DNA from: Poriferisodalis sp965231925
Lineage (GTDB): Bacteria; Actinomycetota; Acidimicrobiia; Acidimicrobiales; Poriferisodalaceae
Assembly: GCA_965231925.1 (NCBI GenBank)
Contig: OZ246894.1
Span: 3,534,001-3,598,000 of the forward strand
Direction of reading: 5' to 3'
Length of the DNA: 64,000 nucleotides
The translations under genes were made by a program, and so were the position numbers. Under the pieces are notes generated by a model that was given only the letters and a program-made list of their open reading frames with translations, was not told the origin of the DNA and did no database searches. Below are positions 26,232 through 34,652 of the stretch, in pieces. Numbering within the stretch: position 1 is the first letter of the stretch; each line of letters begins with the position of its first letter.

Positions 26232-26674
26232 GTACTCCTCAAAGGAGGAGCTATCAAACTGACCGAAGACTAACCCCAACAGCCCAACCGCACAATGCGG
26301 TTTCTCGGCAGGACCGTGCTTTCCGCTCGACAGCGGACGCTCAGCCTCTCCATGGAGCATCGCGTCGAGGTCGTACGGTCTGGCGAGGGCCTGTCCGAAT
26401 TTGCCAAGCCCACCGAGCCGCCATCTGCCATGCCGACTCGGCAGGTCGTGCGATCTTGTGCCTCGAATGCCACTGCGCCGAAGACATCGAGCCCCGGAAG
26501 GCCTCGATGAAGCGCAACGGGCTTCCTCCGGTGTCTGGGAGGCGTGCTCGCAGATGACCGGGGAACTGCGCCTGAGATGAAAGACCGCGCAGATAGGTGA
26601 GGCTGCTTTCAGCCAATTTCGTCCAAGTCGTCGAGAGGCTCAGCAAAGCCACCACCTGGCCGTCGCGACCAGAC
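26232..26674. other. No gene seen; carries dispersed repeat copy 2
   Basis: 26421-26480 is the second copy of the TGCCGAC-CGGCAG/ATCTTGTGC repeat. A small dyad AACCGCA-CAA-TGCGGTT lies at 26285. Remaining sequence shows no convincing gene. Confidence 0.4.
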
Positions 26675-26830
26675 CGGCGGGCGGGACCGGCGGGCGGATG
26701 GACCGGCGGGCGGATGGACGGGCAGGCGGATGGACGGGCAGGCGGATGGACCGGCGGGCGGATGGACGGGCAGGAGAAGCCCGGTGCGAAATTGGTTTGG
26801 CGGGCGTCGTGGGTCGGTTTACGGTGAGCG
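26675..26830 (+). repeat. 16-bp minisatellite plus conserved box, copy c
   Basis: Five units of GCGGATGGAC(C/G)GGC(G/A)G run to 26773, followed by the conserved box (26775-26830), 38 bp before the start of the third coiled-coil gene. The unit differs from those before genes 1 and 2, so the box, not the minisatellite sequence, is conserved. Confidence 0.7.
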
Positions 26831-26868
26831 TCCGATCATGTGACTGTGCGTTGTCGGGAGGTACAACG

Positions 26869-27384
26869 ATGTCTGAGGCTGTTCGGATCCGTGCCTATGA
26901 TTGAATACGTGAGCAGACCGACGCGCCAGTCGCGGAATACGTGATGTCGCGCCTGAGCACTGTGCCCGCAGCAGACCTGGCCACCAAAGCCGACGTGGCA
27001 CGCGTAGAGAGAAAGGTCGACGCCCTCGCCGTGCGCATCGACCGCCTCGTCGAACTGCGAGAAGCCGACCGCAAGGCACGCGCCGCCGAACGCGAAGCCG
27101 ACCTCAAGGCACGGCTCTCCGAACGCGACGCTGACCTCAAGGCACGGCTCTCCGAACGCGAAGCCGACCTCAAGGCACGGCTCTCCGACCGCAAGGCACA
27201 CGCCGCCGAACGCGATGCCGACCGCAAGGCACGGCTCTCCGACCGCAAGGCACACGCCGCCGAACGCGATGCCGACCGCAAGGAGTGGGGGCGTCATGCC
27301 TGGTGGATCGCTCTGGCGCTGCCGGTGGAGGTCGTGGTGCTGTTCGCCGGTGCCGCAGCAATCCTGGAGTGGATGCGCGGCTGA
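26869..27384 (+). pseudogene. Coiled-coil paralogue 3 with premature stop
   Basis: ATG 26869 begins MSEAVRIRAYD, then TGA (26902-26904) replaces the TGG of codon 12. The frame then continues open through EYVMSRLSTVPAADL, the diverged repeats AEREADLKARLSER, and the membrane tail IALALPVEVVVLFAGAAAIL to the stop at 27384. A shorter product could start at GTG 26941. Apart from the single nonsense change the gene is intact, so inactivation is recent. Confidence 0.75.
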
Positions 27385-27420
27385 ACCAGCGCCGACAACA
27401 CCACCCGAACCTGACCGCAC

Positions 27421-27470
27421 CGCCATCCGCCATGCCGACGCGGCAGATCCAGCGATCTTGTGCGTGGTCA
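27421..27470. repeat. Dispersed 50-bp repeat, copy 3
   Basis: CGCCATGCCGACGCGGCAGA then GCGATCTTGTGC, 37 bp after the third coiled-coil gene. Same dyad as copies at 24190 and 26421. Confidence 0.55.
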
Positions 27471-27535
27471 GTGCCGCCCTTGGCGACCGCGATGATTCAG
27501 CACGGCCGCCAATGTTCAGCCGCTGTCGCCATCGG

Positions 27536-27846
27536 CTACTCCGCGGCCCGTCCCAGGCTGGTGCCGCCCGTATCGGTCTGCGCCTTCCATGCCTCCAGGG
27601 CTGTGACGCGGGCACTCAGCTGAGGATCCGTGCCGGTGTCCCTCGCCGCGGCGACGATCTTGACCGCCACTCGGGCGGCTGAGCGACTGGCGCACCAGCC
27701 CGGTCAACAGGCCGCCGTCGCCGGTCAGCATCCGCGCCCTCAGCGCGTGCCTGGGCCACCAACAGCTCAGCCCAGTCGGCCATCACCGTCTCGCCGAGGG
27801 CCTCTCCCGCCGGCACAGCCGGCATGTTCTGATCAGCCGCAGACAT
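27536..27846 (-). pseudogene. Decayed small gene related to 21635-21889
   Basis: From ATG 27846 one frame gives MSAADQNMPAVPAGEALGET and MADWAELLVAQARAEGAD; a second frame then gives MLTGDGGLLTGLVRQSLS; a third gives ARVAVKIVAARDTGTDPQLS and ARVTALEAWKAQTDTG to TAG at 27536. Two indels therefore break one gene of about 100 codons. Its C-terminal helix matches the small membrane protein at 21635-21889. Confidence 0.55.
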
Positions 27847-27964
27847 GATCCTTCCCGGCCCCCCAGCACCCAGCCAGGGACCCTCAGACCACGCCGTTTA
27901 CACAATCTTTCCGAGTGTCACTGTTGGGTCTGCCGGGGCTCCCAGCCAGGGGGTTACGGTCCGG

Positions 27965-28035
27965 TCCTGCGCGAAGCAGTGAAGATGTGTGCGGGGAGCG
28001 GGCCGTCGGCGTCTGACCTGCCGCAAAACTGGCCT
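27965..28035 (+). repeat. Fragment related to the IS110 left end
   Basis: CCTGCGCGAA-CAGTGAAGATGTGTGC, GGGAGCGGGCCGT, GGCGTCTGAC and GCAAAACTGGCC match 50997-51063, directly upstream of the IS110 transposase, and in part 45132-45170. The match stops abruptly at TGGCC. Confidence 0.5.
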
Positions 28036-28128
28036 CTCGCACACGCCGCTCGACAAGGGAGCGTTCATCACCGAGCGGCAGGTCAGACGTGGGACCTGAT
28101 GCTCGCCAGCCGCAGCCCGTGAGTCATC

Positions 28129-28404
28129 TCAGCGGGAGTGACCACAACGAACGCAATCTCGATGCCGTACCCGCGTGCGATGCGTACCGGTGAGTCGGGT
28201 TGGTTCGGTGGGAGCGGGTCGGTGGGAGCGGGTCGGTGGGAGCGGGTCGCCGGGCTTCGTGTCGAGCGGGGAACGGGAGACATCAGCGAGCAGATGCAGT
28301 AGCTCTGTGAATTCGATGCTGATCGGGGCTTGATCCCAAGCGGTCAGCACGCTGTCCATGGACAGCCAGCGCCAGTGGTCATCCGTCGCTGGGAACAATG
28401 CCAT
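28129..28404 (-). CDS. Small protein of unknown function, second gene of a pair
   Basis: 91 residues from ATG 28404, with AAGGAGCGAT immediately upstream, inside the end of the preceding gene. The first 55 residues look globular (FPATDDHWRWLSMDSVLTAW, IEFTELLHLLADVSRSPLD); the rest is read through a 14-bp tandem repeat GGGAGCGGGTCGGT and is low complexity, so the natural C-terminus may have been lost. The 26-bp overlap with its upstream neighbour suggests a two-gene unit of toxin-antitoxin size. No family recognised. Confidence 0.45.
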   Translation of the reverse strand: MALFPATDDHWRWLSMDSVLTAWDQAPISIEFTELLHLLADVSRSPLDTKPGDPLPPTRSHRPAPTEPTRLTGTHRTRVRHRDCVRCGHSR

Positions 28405-28564
28405 ATCGCTCCTTGAACAGTTCCTCCAGTTCCACAGGTCCCATCCCTCGGTCACCGGCAGCCCAACTGCGCTCAGCGCAACGCTGTGCTTGTCGCGCTA
28501 CAAACGCGACAGCTTCGTCGTCTTCTGGGTCGATGGGCAGCAACATGTGCGTCAGCTCGGTCAC
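28379..28564 (-). CDS. Small acidic protein, first gene of a pair
   Basis: 61 residues from GTG 28564, preceded by GGAGGAGGACACC. Sequence is acidic and helical (PIDPEDDEAVAFVARQAQRC, GPVELEELFKERYGIV). It overlaps the next gene by 26 bp. Size, charge and overlap are those of an antitoxin, but no known family was recognised. A longer reading upstream runs through an IS110 remnant and is unlikely to be expressed. Confidence 0.45.
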   Translation of the reverse strand: MTELTHMLLPIDPEDDEAVAFVARQAQRCAERSWAAGDRGMGPVELEELFKERYGIVPSDG

Positions 28565-28699
28565 GATGGTGTCCTCCTCCACGGCTTCCCGCCGCAGGCA
28601 ACTACCCCAGTGTGACCTGCCTCCGGCGAACCACCGCGGATTCCTGGCAAAAGCCCGTTGCTGGGGAGGGTGGGACTGTCGGAATTTGGCAGGCCCATT

Positions 28700-28870
28700 C
28701 GGGCTCGTGGATGCGGCGGGTGTCGAGCTGGGCGCGCAAGGCGGCGGGGGCGGCGATGAGCAGGTCGCCGAGCCGGCACCGCGCAGCAGAGCGGGCCTTG
28801 ACAGCGCTGTTGCGGGGCGACGCTGAGCTGACGGATCGACTCGCCGCCGCCGCTGGTGCCGGTCGCGGCT
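28700..28870 (-). pseudogene. IS110 transposase remnant
   Basis: The minus strand matches part of the IS110 transposase gene at 51540-51715, including the stretch for SIRQLSVA and the following LGNLL-TAPAALRAQLDTRR segment, with indels that break the frame. Ends of the element are not present. Confidence 0.65.
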
Positions 28871-28905
28871 GCGCTTCTTCGAAGCCGCTGGGCTCAGGAT
28901 CGTGC

Positions 28906-29034
28906 TCACCTCTTCTTCCCTGACGTTCTCGCCAGAACCGTCTCGGACACTGTCGTCTTCGGGAGGCGTCTCGCCTCCCTCTCGGTGGCGAAGCGCCCGC
29001 CGTCGGCGGACCGACGTCGATTGCTCTTTCTCAT
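28906..29034 (-). CDS. Possible 42-residue basic protein
   Basis: ATG 29034 is preceded by AAGGAGGTGATCC, a complete match to the 16S anti-Shine-Dalgarno complement, which is the main reason to list it. The product MRKSNRRRSADGGRFATERE then SETVLARTSGKKR is strongly basic. The IS3 element begins 89 bases upstream and may have removed its promoter. Could equally be a remnant of a longer gene. Confidence 0.35.
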   Translation of the reverse strand: MRKSNRRRSADGGRFATEREARRLPKTTVSETVLARTSGKKR

Positions 29035-29149
29035 CGTGGATCACCTCCTTCCATCTCTCACTTGCTGCTTGAACTGCCAAGACATCCCAGATCTCGCACA
29101 AGGCGATGGCGCTGACATGGAGCAGAGCCTCCACCAAACCCGGGGCGAT

Positions 29150-29968
29150 TCAGTTGTACCAGTCGACCCATTCGAGGGTGGCGTACTCGACTTCGCTGAT
29201 GTTCTGCCAGGGTCCGCGGGGGTAAATGAGTTCCCACTTGTAGAGGCCGTTGAAGCTCTCGATCATGGCGTTGTCGTAGCTGTCGCCCTTGGAGCCGACC
29301 GACGCGACGACGTCGTTGTCGGCGAGCCTTTGGCTGTAGCGGATGGACAGGTATTGCGATCCGCGGTCGCTGTGATGGGTGACCCCCTCCACAGCGCGGC
29401 CGTCGCGTCGGCGGGTGTGGATGGCCATGTCCAATGCGTCGAGGGCGAGGTCGGTGCGCAAAGAGCACGACGTCTGCCAGCCCAGCACCCGACGGCTGTA
29501 GGCGTCGATCACGAACGACACGTACACGAAGCCGCTGCGGGTGCGCACATAGGTGAGGTCCGCGAGCCACAGCCGATCAGGCGCCGGCACGCTGAAGTCC
29601 CGCTTCACCAGGTCCGCGGGCCGGTCGTCGTCGGGCCGCGGGGTGGTGGTCGAAGGCGGTCGGCCCCGCCGGGTCCCTTCGAGGCCGAGACGGCGCATCA
29701 GCCGTTCCACGGTGCAGCGGGCGACCCCGATCGCCTCGACCTCGTTGAGGTGCTCCCACACCTTCACCGCGCCGTAGGCGTCGTAGTTGTCGCGATGCAC
29801 CCGGGCGATCTGCTCGCACAAGAACCCGTCACGTCTGCTTCTCGCCGACGGCGGCCTGGTCTTCGCGGCGTAATAGGTGGACGGGGCGATCCCGACGCCG
29901 TGCTCGGTGAGCACAGCGCAGATCGGCTCGACCCCGAACCGGTGCCGGTGAGCGTCGACGAACGCCAC
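29150..29968 (-). CDS. IS3-family transposase OrfB (truncated C-terminus)
   Basis: 272 residues in the orfB frame. The rve integrase core is present: LWLADLTYVRTRSGFVYVSF (first Asp), VTHHSDRGSQYLS (second Asp), and DSYDNAMIESFNGLYK (Glu), so all DDE residues are kept. The expected end after WVDWYN is missing and the stop TGA is supplied by the second left-end sequence. Normally made as an OrfAB fusion by a -1 shift at a T6C run (30002-30008) within the end of orfA. Probably inactive because the right end is gone. Confidence 0.85.
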   Translation of the reverse strand: MAFVDAHRHRFGVEPICAVLTEHGVGIAPSTYYAAKTRPPSARSRRDGFLCEQIARVHRDNYDAYGAVKVWEHLNEVEAIGVARCTVERLMRRLGLEGTRRGRPPSTTTPRPDDDRPADLVKRDFSVPAPDRLWLADLTYVRTRSGFVYVSFVIDAYSRRVLGWQTSCSLRTDLALDALDMAIHTRRRDGRAVEGVTHHSDRGSQYLSIRYSQRLADNDVVASVGSKGDSYDNAMIESFNGLYKWELIYPRGPWQNISEVEYATLEWVDWYN

Positions 29969-30288
29969 TACGACTGGGACTGGCGGTCGAGCTCCGCCCC
30001 GAAAAAAGCCGACGCCGCCTTCAAGATCTCGTTCGCGCGGCGCAGCTCACGGACCTCTTGTTCCAGCTCTTTGACCCGGGCACGCTCCGCCGAGGTCACA
30101 CCCGGACGCGAACCGCCGTCGACCTCGGCTCGGCGCACCCACTTGCGCACCGTCTCCGGCGTCGGCCCCAGCTTGTCCGCGACCGAGCAGATCGCCTCCC
30201 ACTGAGACCCGTACAAGCGCTGATTCTCCAGCACCATCCTCACCGCCCGCTCACGCAGCTCAGCGGGATATCTCCCATTGTTCGCCAT
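29968..30288 (-). CDS. IS3-family transposase OrfA
   Basis: 106 residues from ATG 30288, GGATGGAGCT upstream. Helix-turn-helix of IS3/IS911 type (RYPAELRERAVRMVLENQ, then ICSVADKLGPTPETVRKWVR) followed by a leucine-zipper-like helix (ARVKELEQEVRELRRANEIL). The end of the gene contains TTTTTTC, a -1 slippery sequence, just before overlap with orfB, as in other members of the family. Confidence 0.88.
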   Translation of the reverse strand: MANNGRYPAELRERAVRMVLENQRLYGSQWEAICSVADKLGPTPETVRKWVRRAEVDGGSRPGVTSAERARVKELEQEVRELRRANEILKAASAFFGAELDRQSQS

Positions 30289-30351
30289 AGCTCCATCCTT
30301 CCCAAGGATCAGAGCCTCTACCAAACCCCGGGGCGATTCAGACTCGAAGCG

Positions 30352-30395
30352 TGTCACATGTGTCCTCCGTAGTGTTATTGTGCACATGTGTGACA
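30352..30395 (+). promoter_or_regulatory. Inverted-repeat operator of the Xre-RES module
   Basis: TGTCACATGTG (30352-30362) and CACATGTGTGACA (30383-30395) form a near-perfect dyad just before ATG 30408. The spacing and position suit autorepression by the antitoxin. Confidence 0.65.
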
Positions 30396-30407
30396 GAAAG
30401 GCCTGAC

Positions 30408-31004
30408 ATGGCGGCAGCGCTGGAACGAGACGATGCATCGCAGGTCGGCAAGCAGGCGGTCGAGTTGTCCGCGGCCGCGATGCCGTGGCTACGGGACTGG
30501 GGATTCATCCCGCTTCGCGCTCCCTCTGATGCAGAAGGCGAGGGCGACGTCAACGATCTGCTCGTCGATGATCGCCACTACCGGTGCCCCGACACAGAAA
30601 CTCTGATTATCAACGCACACCGAGTGCGCGCCGCCAGGCAAGCGCTTCTCGACACGGGTTCATTGTCTGTCAAAGAGCTCGCAGCAGGACGCCGTTCCCC
30701 GCCGAACACCATTCGCAAACAGATTCAGCGTGCGTGCAAACGCAACGAGCTGATTTCTGTCACAGTCTCAGGCGAAGTGCGTGTCCCGGCTGTGCTGCTT
30801 GACGAGGCGCTTGATGTGCGCTCAGTTTGGTGGCCTGTCATTGCACATCTTCGAGATGCCAGACTGAGCGACTGGGCGATCTGGGGCTGGATCGCACGAC
30901 CCAACGGTGGGCTGTCAGGTCAGGTCGCCGCTGAAGTGATCAAAGAGAACCCTGAACGCGTCTACGCGGCTGCTCATCGGCGGATGGCCCAAGCCATTTC
31001 ATGA
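30408..31004 (+). CDS. Xre/MbcA/ParS-type antitoxin of a RES toxin-antitoxin module
   Basis: 198 residues from ATG 30408; an earlier in-frame start lies inside the operator. A DNA-binding segment (SVKELAAGRRSPPNTIRKQI) is followed by a DUF2384-type C-terminus (WAIWGWIARPNGGLSGQVAA, then VIKENPERVYAAAHRR), the part that in known modules blocks the RES toxin site. The stop overlaps the ATG of the RES gene (ATGA). With the toxin broken by an insertion sequence, this antitoxin appears to be kept without its partner. Confidence 0.78.
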   Translation: MAAALERDDASQVGKQAVELSAAAMPWLRDWGFIPLRAPSDAEGEGDVNDLLVDDRHYRCPDTETLIINAHRVRAARQALLDTGSLSVKELAAGRRSPPNTIRKQIQRACKRNELISVTVSGEVRVPAVLLDEALDVRSVWWPVIAHLRDARLSDWAIWGWIARPNGGLSGQVAAEVIKENPERVYAAAHRRMAQAIS

Positions 31005-31023
31005 CCTGCCCAGATACGGCTAG

Positions 31024-32750
31024 GAGACTGCTGATTTATTGGCCGCGATTTCCGCGTGCGGGGGGTGGGCGCGCGGGACAATGTCGGGATGCAGGGCACG
31101 GCTGAGTCGGATCGGGTGTTGTTGGACGCGGCGGCGGTGTGCGGGCATTTGGTGCAGGCGGGGTCGGTGCATGCCTTGTTGGCTGAGCATCGTTCGCGTC
31201 TGTTTCCCGATGAGCTGTTCGGGGATCTGTTCGCGTCCGGGCGGGGTCGTCCGTCGGTGCCGGGCGAGGTGGTGGCTGTGGTGATGGTGCTGCAGGCGTT
31301 GGAGGGCCTGTCGGATCGGGAGGCGTGCCGCCGCTTGCAGACTGATGTGGGGTGGAAGGCCGCTGCGGGTCTGGCGTTGACTGATGAGGCGTTTCATCCC
31401 ACGGTGCTGACGTTGTGGCGCAACAAGCTGCGCGCAAGCGAACGGCCGGATCGGATCTTCGACGCGGTACGCGACCTGATCGCATTGAGCGGCGCGGTGG
31501 CGGGCCGGGACCGACGCGTTTTGGATTCCACGGTGCTCGACGACGCGGTGGCCCGTCAGGACACCGTCACGATGGTGACGGTGCAGATGCGGCGAGTCCG
31601 AAAGCTGGTGCCCGCCCTAGGCGAGGTGCCGGTACGCGAACGCAACCTGGATCCCGCCGGCGCGGTGGTGGACTGGGACGACCCCGACGACCGTGAGCGG
31701 CTGGTGTCCGAGCTCGTGGACGACGCGCTGGACCTGATCGGCGCAGCCGAGGACCTCGATCTCGACGAGAGCCAGGCGGACGCGGTGGGCTTGTTGGCGC
31801 TGGTCGCCGGCCAGGACGTGGAGCCCGCCGGGGAGCCGGGACGGTGGCGGATCGCCCGCGGCACCGCCAAAGGACGGGTGATCTCGGTCGTGGATCCGCA
31901 GTCGCGTCACACTCACAAGACCGCTCACAGCTACCGCGACGGCTACAAGGCCCACATCGCAGCCGAGCCCCACACCGGGCTGATCACCGCAGCCGATCTG
32001 ACCGCGGGCGACGTCAGCGACGCGGACGCGGCGATGGGCCTGCTCCAAGACGAGCCTCCCGAAACGGTGGTGCTCGCCGACAGCGCTTATGGCACCGGCG
32101 AGCTGAGAGCGGACTTGCAACACGCCGAGATCGACGCGGTGATCAAGCCGCCGCCGCTGCGCACCGCAGTCGAAGGCGGCTACAGCGTCGACGACTTCGA
32201 CATCGACTACAGCATCGACCCCGACTCCGGCCGCTTCACCGGCACCGCCGGATGCCCCGAAGTCCACATCGTCGCGATCACCCCCAAAGGCGACGCCCGC
32301 TTCGGCCGCCGCTGCCGCAAATGCCCCCAGCGGCACCGCTGCACCACCGCCAAGAACGGGCGCACCATCAAGATCCACCCCCACCACGGCCTCCTCAAAG
32401 CAGCCCGCGCCCAAGCCCGCACCGAAGAGTTCGGCCACGCCTACCGCACCGAGCGGCCCATGGCCGAACGAACCATCGCATGGACCGTGCGCCGAGCACG
32501 AAGATGCCCCTACATCGGCACCGACAAAAACCGGCACTGGCTGAGACTGCGCGCAGCCGCAGTCAACCTCGCACGCCTCGCCACCCTCGGACTCCACCAC
32601 AACGGCACCCACTGGGCACTCGCCTGACCCCCGACAACCCCGCCGGGCCGCCGACACCGCCCCGAACCGGCACCGCCGCGCCCCGCCCCACAACCCAGCA
32701 CCCACCACGACCAAACCACCGCCACGACAAGCCACTTGCTCAGCAGTCTC
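31024..32750 (+). mobile_element. IS1182-family element with CTAG target duplication
   Basis: 1727 bp, bounded by GAGACTGCTGA and its inverse TCAGCAGTCTC, flanked by CTAG at 31020-31023 and 32751-32754. One transposase gene fills it. It interrupts the RES toxin gene. Confidence 0.88.
31089..32627 (+). CDS. IS1182-family transposase (type A)
   Basis: 512 residues from ATG 31089, aligned in position with the GTG used in the other IS1182 copies here. DUF772-type N-terminus (RPSVPGEVVAVVMVLQALEG, LSDREACRRLQTDVGWKAA), then an IS4-like DDE core with RRVLDSTVLDD, DGYKAHIAAEPHTGLIT, VVLADSAYGTGE, and a cysteine-containing segment RRCRKCPQRHRC before AERTIAWTVRRARRCPYIG. Clearly diverged from the type B copies at 47.8 and 52.7 kb. 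Appears intact. Confidence 0.9.
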   Translation: MQGTAESDRVLLDAAAVCGHLVQAGSVHALLAEHRSRLFPDELFGDLFASGRGRPSVPGEVVAVVMVLQALEGLSDREACRRLQTDVGWKAAAGLALTDEAFHPTVLTLWRNKLRASERPDRIFDAVRDLIALSGAVAGRDRRVLDSTVLDDAVARQDTVTMVTVQMRRVRKLVPALGEVPVRERNLDPAGAVVDWDDPDDRERLVSELVDDALDLIGAAEDLDLDESQADAVGLLALVAGQDVEPAGEPGRWRIARGTAKGRVISVVDPQSRHTHKTAHSYRDGYKAHIAAEPHTGLITAADLTAGDVSDADAAMGLLQDEPPETVVLADSAYGTGELRADLQHAEIDAVIKPPPLRTAVEGGYSVDDFDIDYSIDPDSGRFTGTAGCPEVHIVAITPKGDARFGRRCRKCPQRHRCTTAKNGRTIKIHPHHGLLKAARAQARTEEFGHAYRTERPMAERTIAWTVRRARRCPYIGTDKNRHWLRLRAAAVNLARLATLGLHHNGTHWALA

Positions 32751-33550
32751 CTAGTTGCCCTGTGGTTCAGACGAGCCCCCGGTATCGGAGATCGACAGTC
32801 ATCGACAAAGGAGATGTCTGGTACAACACCTCTCGTCATCCCGGCATCTTCAACGGTTCAGGTCGCGGCGACAGCAGGTTCAGCCCGCTGGTCGATAGCG
32901 AAGGCATGACGCTGCCCCACGTCTATTTGGCACAGAATCCCGTGGCGGCGCTGCTCGAGAGCGTCTTGCATGACACATGGGGGGCAGAGCGCAGTGTGCA
33001 GCGTTCCGATCTCGAGGGCTGGTCGCTGCGGGAAGTTGCGTGCCGATCCGCGATACGGGTAATCGACCTGAGAGATGCCGAGCTTGCCCGTTACGGAATG
33101 AGCCGAGCGCAGATCGTTGCCAGCCCGTCCGAGCATTACTCGTGCACACGCCTATGGGCGAGCGGGCGAACCCGAGTGAGCATCGGCGGGCACCCCACAT
33201 CAGGATTCATGTGGAACTCCCGGCGAGCAGAAACAGCTGCAGGTCATGCCTACGCTCCAATGCAATTCATCCTGACGATCGCACCACAGGTCGGGTACGT
33301 CGCAGTCGTGTACGACCATGATGGCGCCGGATCGTCTTGGTTCGACCCGCCGCATGTCATATACCCAGACCTCAGCCAAGGCGACGGGCTCAACTTCGTG
33401 AGAGAGACCGCCGTCTCGGTCGGCTTGTACATTGAGGACTGATCTGCTGTGCGTGGACAACGCGCCTCCAGCCGAGACATCGGTCCGCGTCCCTGCCTGG
33501 CGGCATTGATGCCAGCATCGCTCCGCTGGCACCACCTGGCGCAGAGGGAT

Positions 33551-33576
33551 CTTGCATCCGGTGTCGTGGATGCAAG
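33551..33576 (+). promoter_or_regulatory. Inverted repeat before the second AbiE-type pair
   Basis: CTTGCATCC-N8-GGATGCAAG is a perfect 9-bp dyad 41 bp upstream of ATG 33618. It resembles AbiEi-type autoregulatory sites in placement. Confidence 0.55.
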
Positions 33577-33617
33577 ACTGTTGCGACGTTGCGTACAGCC
33601 TTCATGCAGGTGATCTG

Positions 33618-34652
33618 ATGCGAGCCGCAGTCACAACCAATCGGGCTGCCTATCGGCAGCGCAGATGGCCGAACTGGAATCCTGACCAGACCGAATGGCA
33701 GCCGCTGTACATGAGCGAGCAGCCGCAGACATGGTGGCGGGCGTTCCGAGGCGCGGGTCTGCGAGGTGTCCGCTGGCTGCGCAGATATCGGCGGCAGGAC
33801 GCTCTGCTGGACAGCCAGTACCGCACAATGCTGTTCGATGACCGGTACCGCGCTGAACGAGCGGCGCAGCACAGCACAGCAGGCATGGACAACGAGCCAA
33901 GAAGAGATCGGGTGCCGCTGACTGAGCGTCAGATGATCAGGAGCCGCATCCGCTGCCGCCCCTACGGAGCTGTGTTCTGGAACCATGAGATCAGCGACGA
34001 CATCTCGTTGGCTGACGAGGTCCTGCTTGAGTCAGCTGCGGAACCGGACAGCGGACTCGAAGAGCTCGCGCCCGGGTTCTGGTGCTACGGGCTGCCGCCG
34101 TCGATGATCGCCGCCGGCGAAGGCCCCATGATGCTGTCGCCTGCCTATGTCGGTCTTCGCTACGCCGGCCCTGGCTCGGGGTTCGCGTCCATGCATGCGC
34201 TCAACAAGATCGGGTGGACAACTCAGATGACAGCCAAGTGCCGCCTCGCTGTCATGACGGAAACCCCCGAGCCGCTCTCTCATGCCGTAGTCCATGAATG
34301 CAGCGACAATCGCGCCCGACTTGATCTCTCTTGGGCCGAGGTCACCTTCATAGAGGCGATACATACCATCGGCATGGCAGAACGAAGCACGGATGAGATC
34401 ATCGGATCGATGCAAGGCGAGACGATGATCCGGCGCATCGGGTCGACGGCCACCATAAGGCGCGACGAGACACAGAGCGTTTTCCGGTCAGAGCAAGAGC
34501 CCCGCCTCGCTTCTGACACTTCGCTGGATCTTCTGAGAGACAAGGACCGCGCCAAGCAGGAGCGCATTCTTGAAGCCATGCCTGAGGTCATGTCCGCCAT
34601 GAATCATCCTGTTCTCTCTGCAAGCACAAGATTCTGGCAGCAGGCAGGATGA
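33618..34652 (+). CDS. AbiEi/DUF6088-like antitoxin
   Basis: 344 residues from ATG 33618 (AGGTGATCTG upstream); the earlier ATG at 33570 lies inside the operator dyad. The middle part IRSRIRCRPYGAVFWNHEIS, LEELAPGFWCYGLPPSMI and GSGFASMHALNKIGWT follows the order of DUF6088/AbiEi antitoxins (winged helix, then P-G-Y segment). The first 90 residues are arginine- and tryptophan-rich and unassigned. Its stop overlaps the start of the nucleotidyltransferase gene (ATGA), as in type IV AbiE systems. Confidence 0.6.
   Translation: MRAAVTTNRAAYRQRRWPNWNPDQTEWQPLYMSEQPQTWWRAFRGAGLRGVRWLRRYRRQDALLDSQYRTMLFDDRYRAERAAQHSTAGMDNEPRRDRVPLTERQMIRSRIRCRPYGAVFWNHEISDDISLADEVLLESAAEPDSGLEELAPGFWCYGLPPSMIAAGEGPMMLSPAYVGLRYAGPGSGFASMHALNKIGWTTQMTAKCRLAVMTETPEPLSHAVVHECSDNRARLDLSWAEVTFIEAIHTIGMAERSTDEIIGSMQGETMIRRIGSTATIRRDETQSVFRSEQEPRLASDTSLDLLRDKDRAKQERILEAMPEVMSAMNHPVLSASTRFWQQAG

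Larger units (their letters stand above)
29123..30340 (-). mobile_element. IS3-family element, 3'-truncated by a second left end
   Basis: The left end begins TGAATCGCCCCGGGGTTTGG at 30340 on the minus strand. The orfB side should end in the inverted form, but instead the same sequence in direct orientation (29152 down to 29123) abuts codon WVDWYN, so about 25 codons and the right inverted repeat are missing. This is what recombination between two tandem copies would leave. No target duplication could be assigned. Confidence 0.75.
31001..33442 (+). pseudogene. RES-domain toxin split by an IS1182-type insertion
   Basis: The gene starts ATG 31001 (MTCPDTA), is cut in codon 8 at 31023, and resumes at 32755 in the right frame (SCPVVQTSPRYRRSTVIDKG) through to TGA 33442; rejoined length is 236 residues. 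RES family features include WYNTSRHPGIFNGSGRGDSR, LAQNPVAALLESVLHDTWG and SGFMWNSRRAE, which hold the Arg, Glu and Ser giving the family its name. RES toxins degrade NAD. The CTAG target duplication shows that precise excision would restore the gene. Confidence 0.85.

Noticed and set aside
28856..30205. Long plus-strand open frame across the IS3 element
   Set aside because: Mirror of orfA and orfB with no domain of its own.
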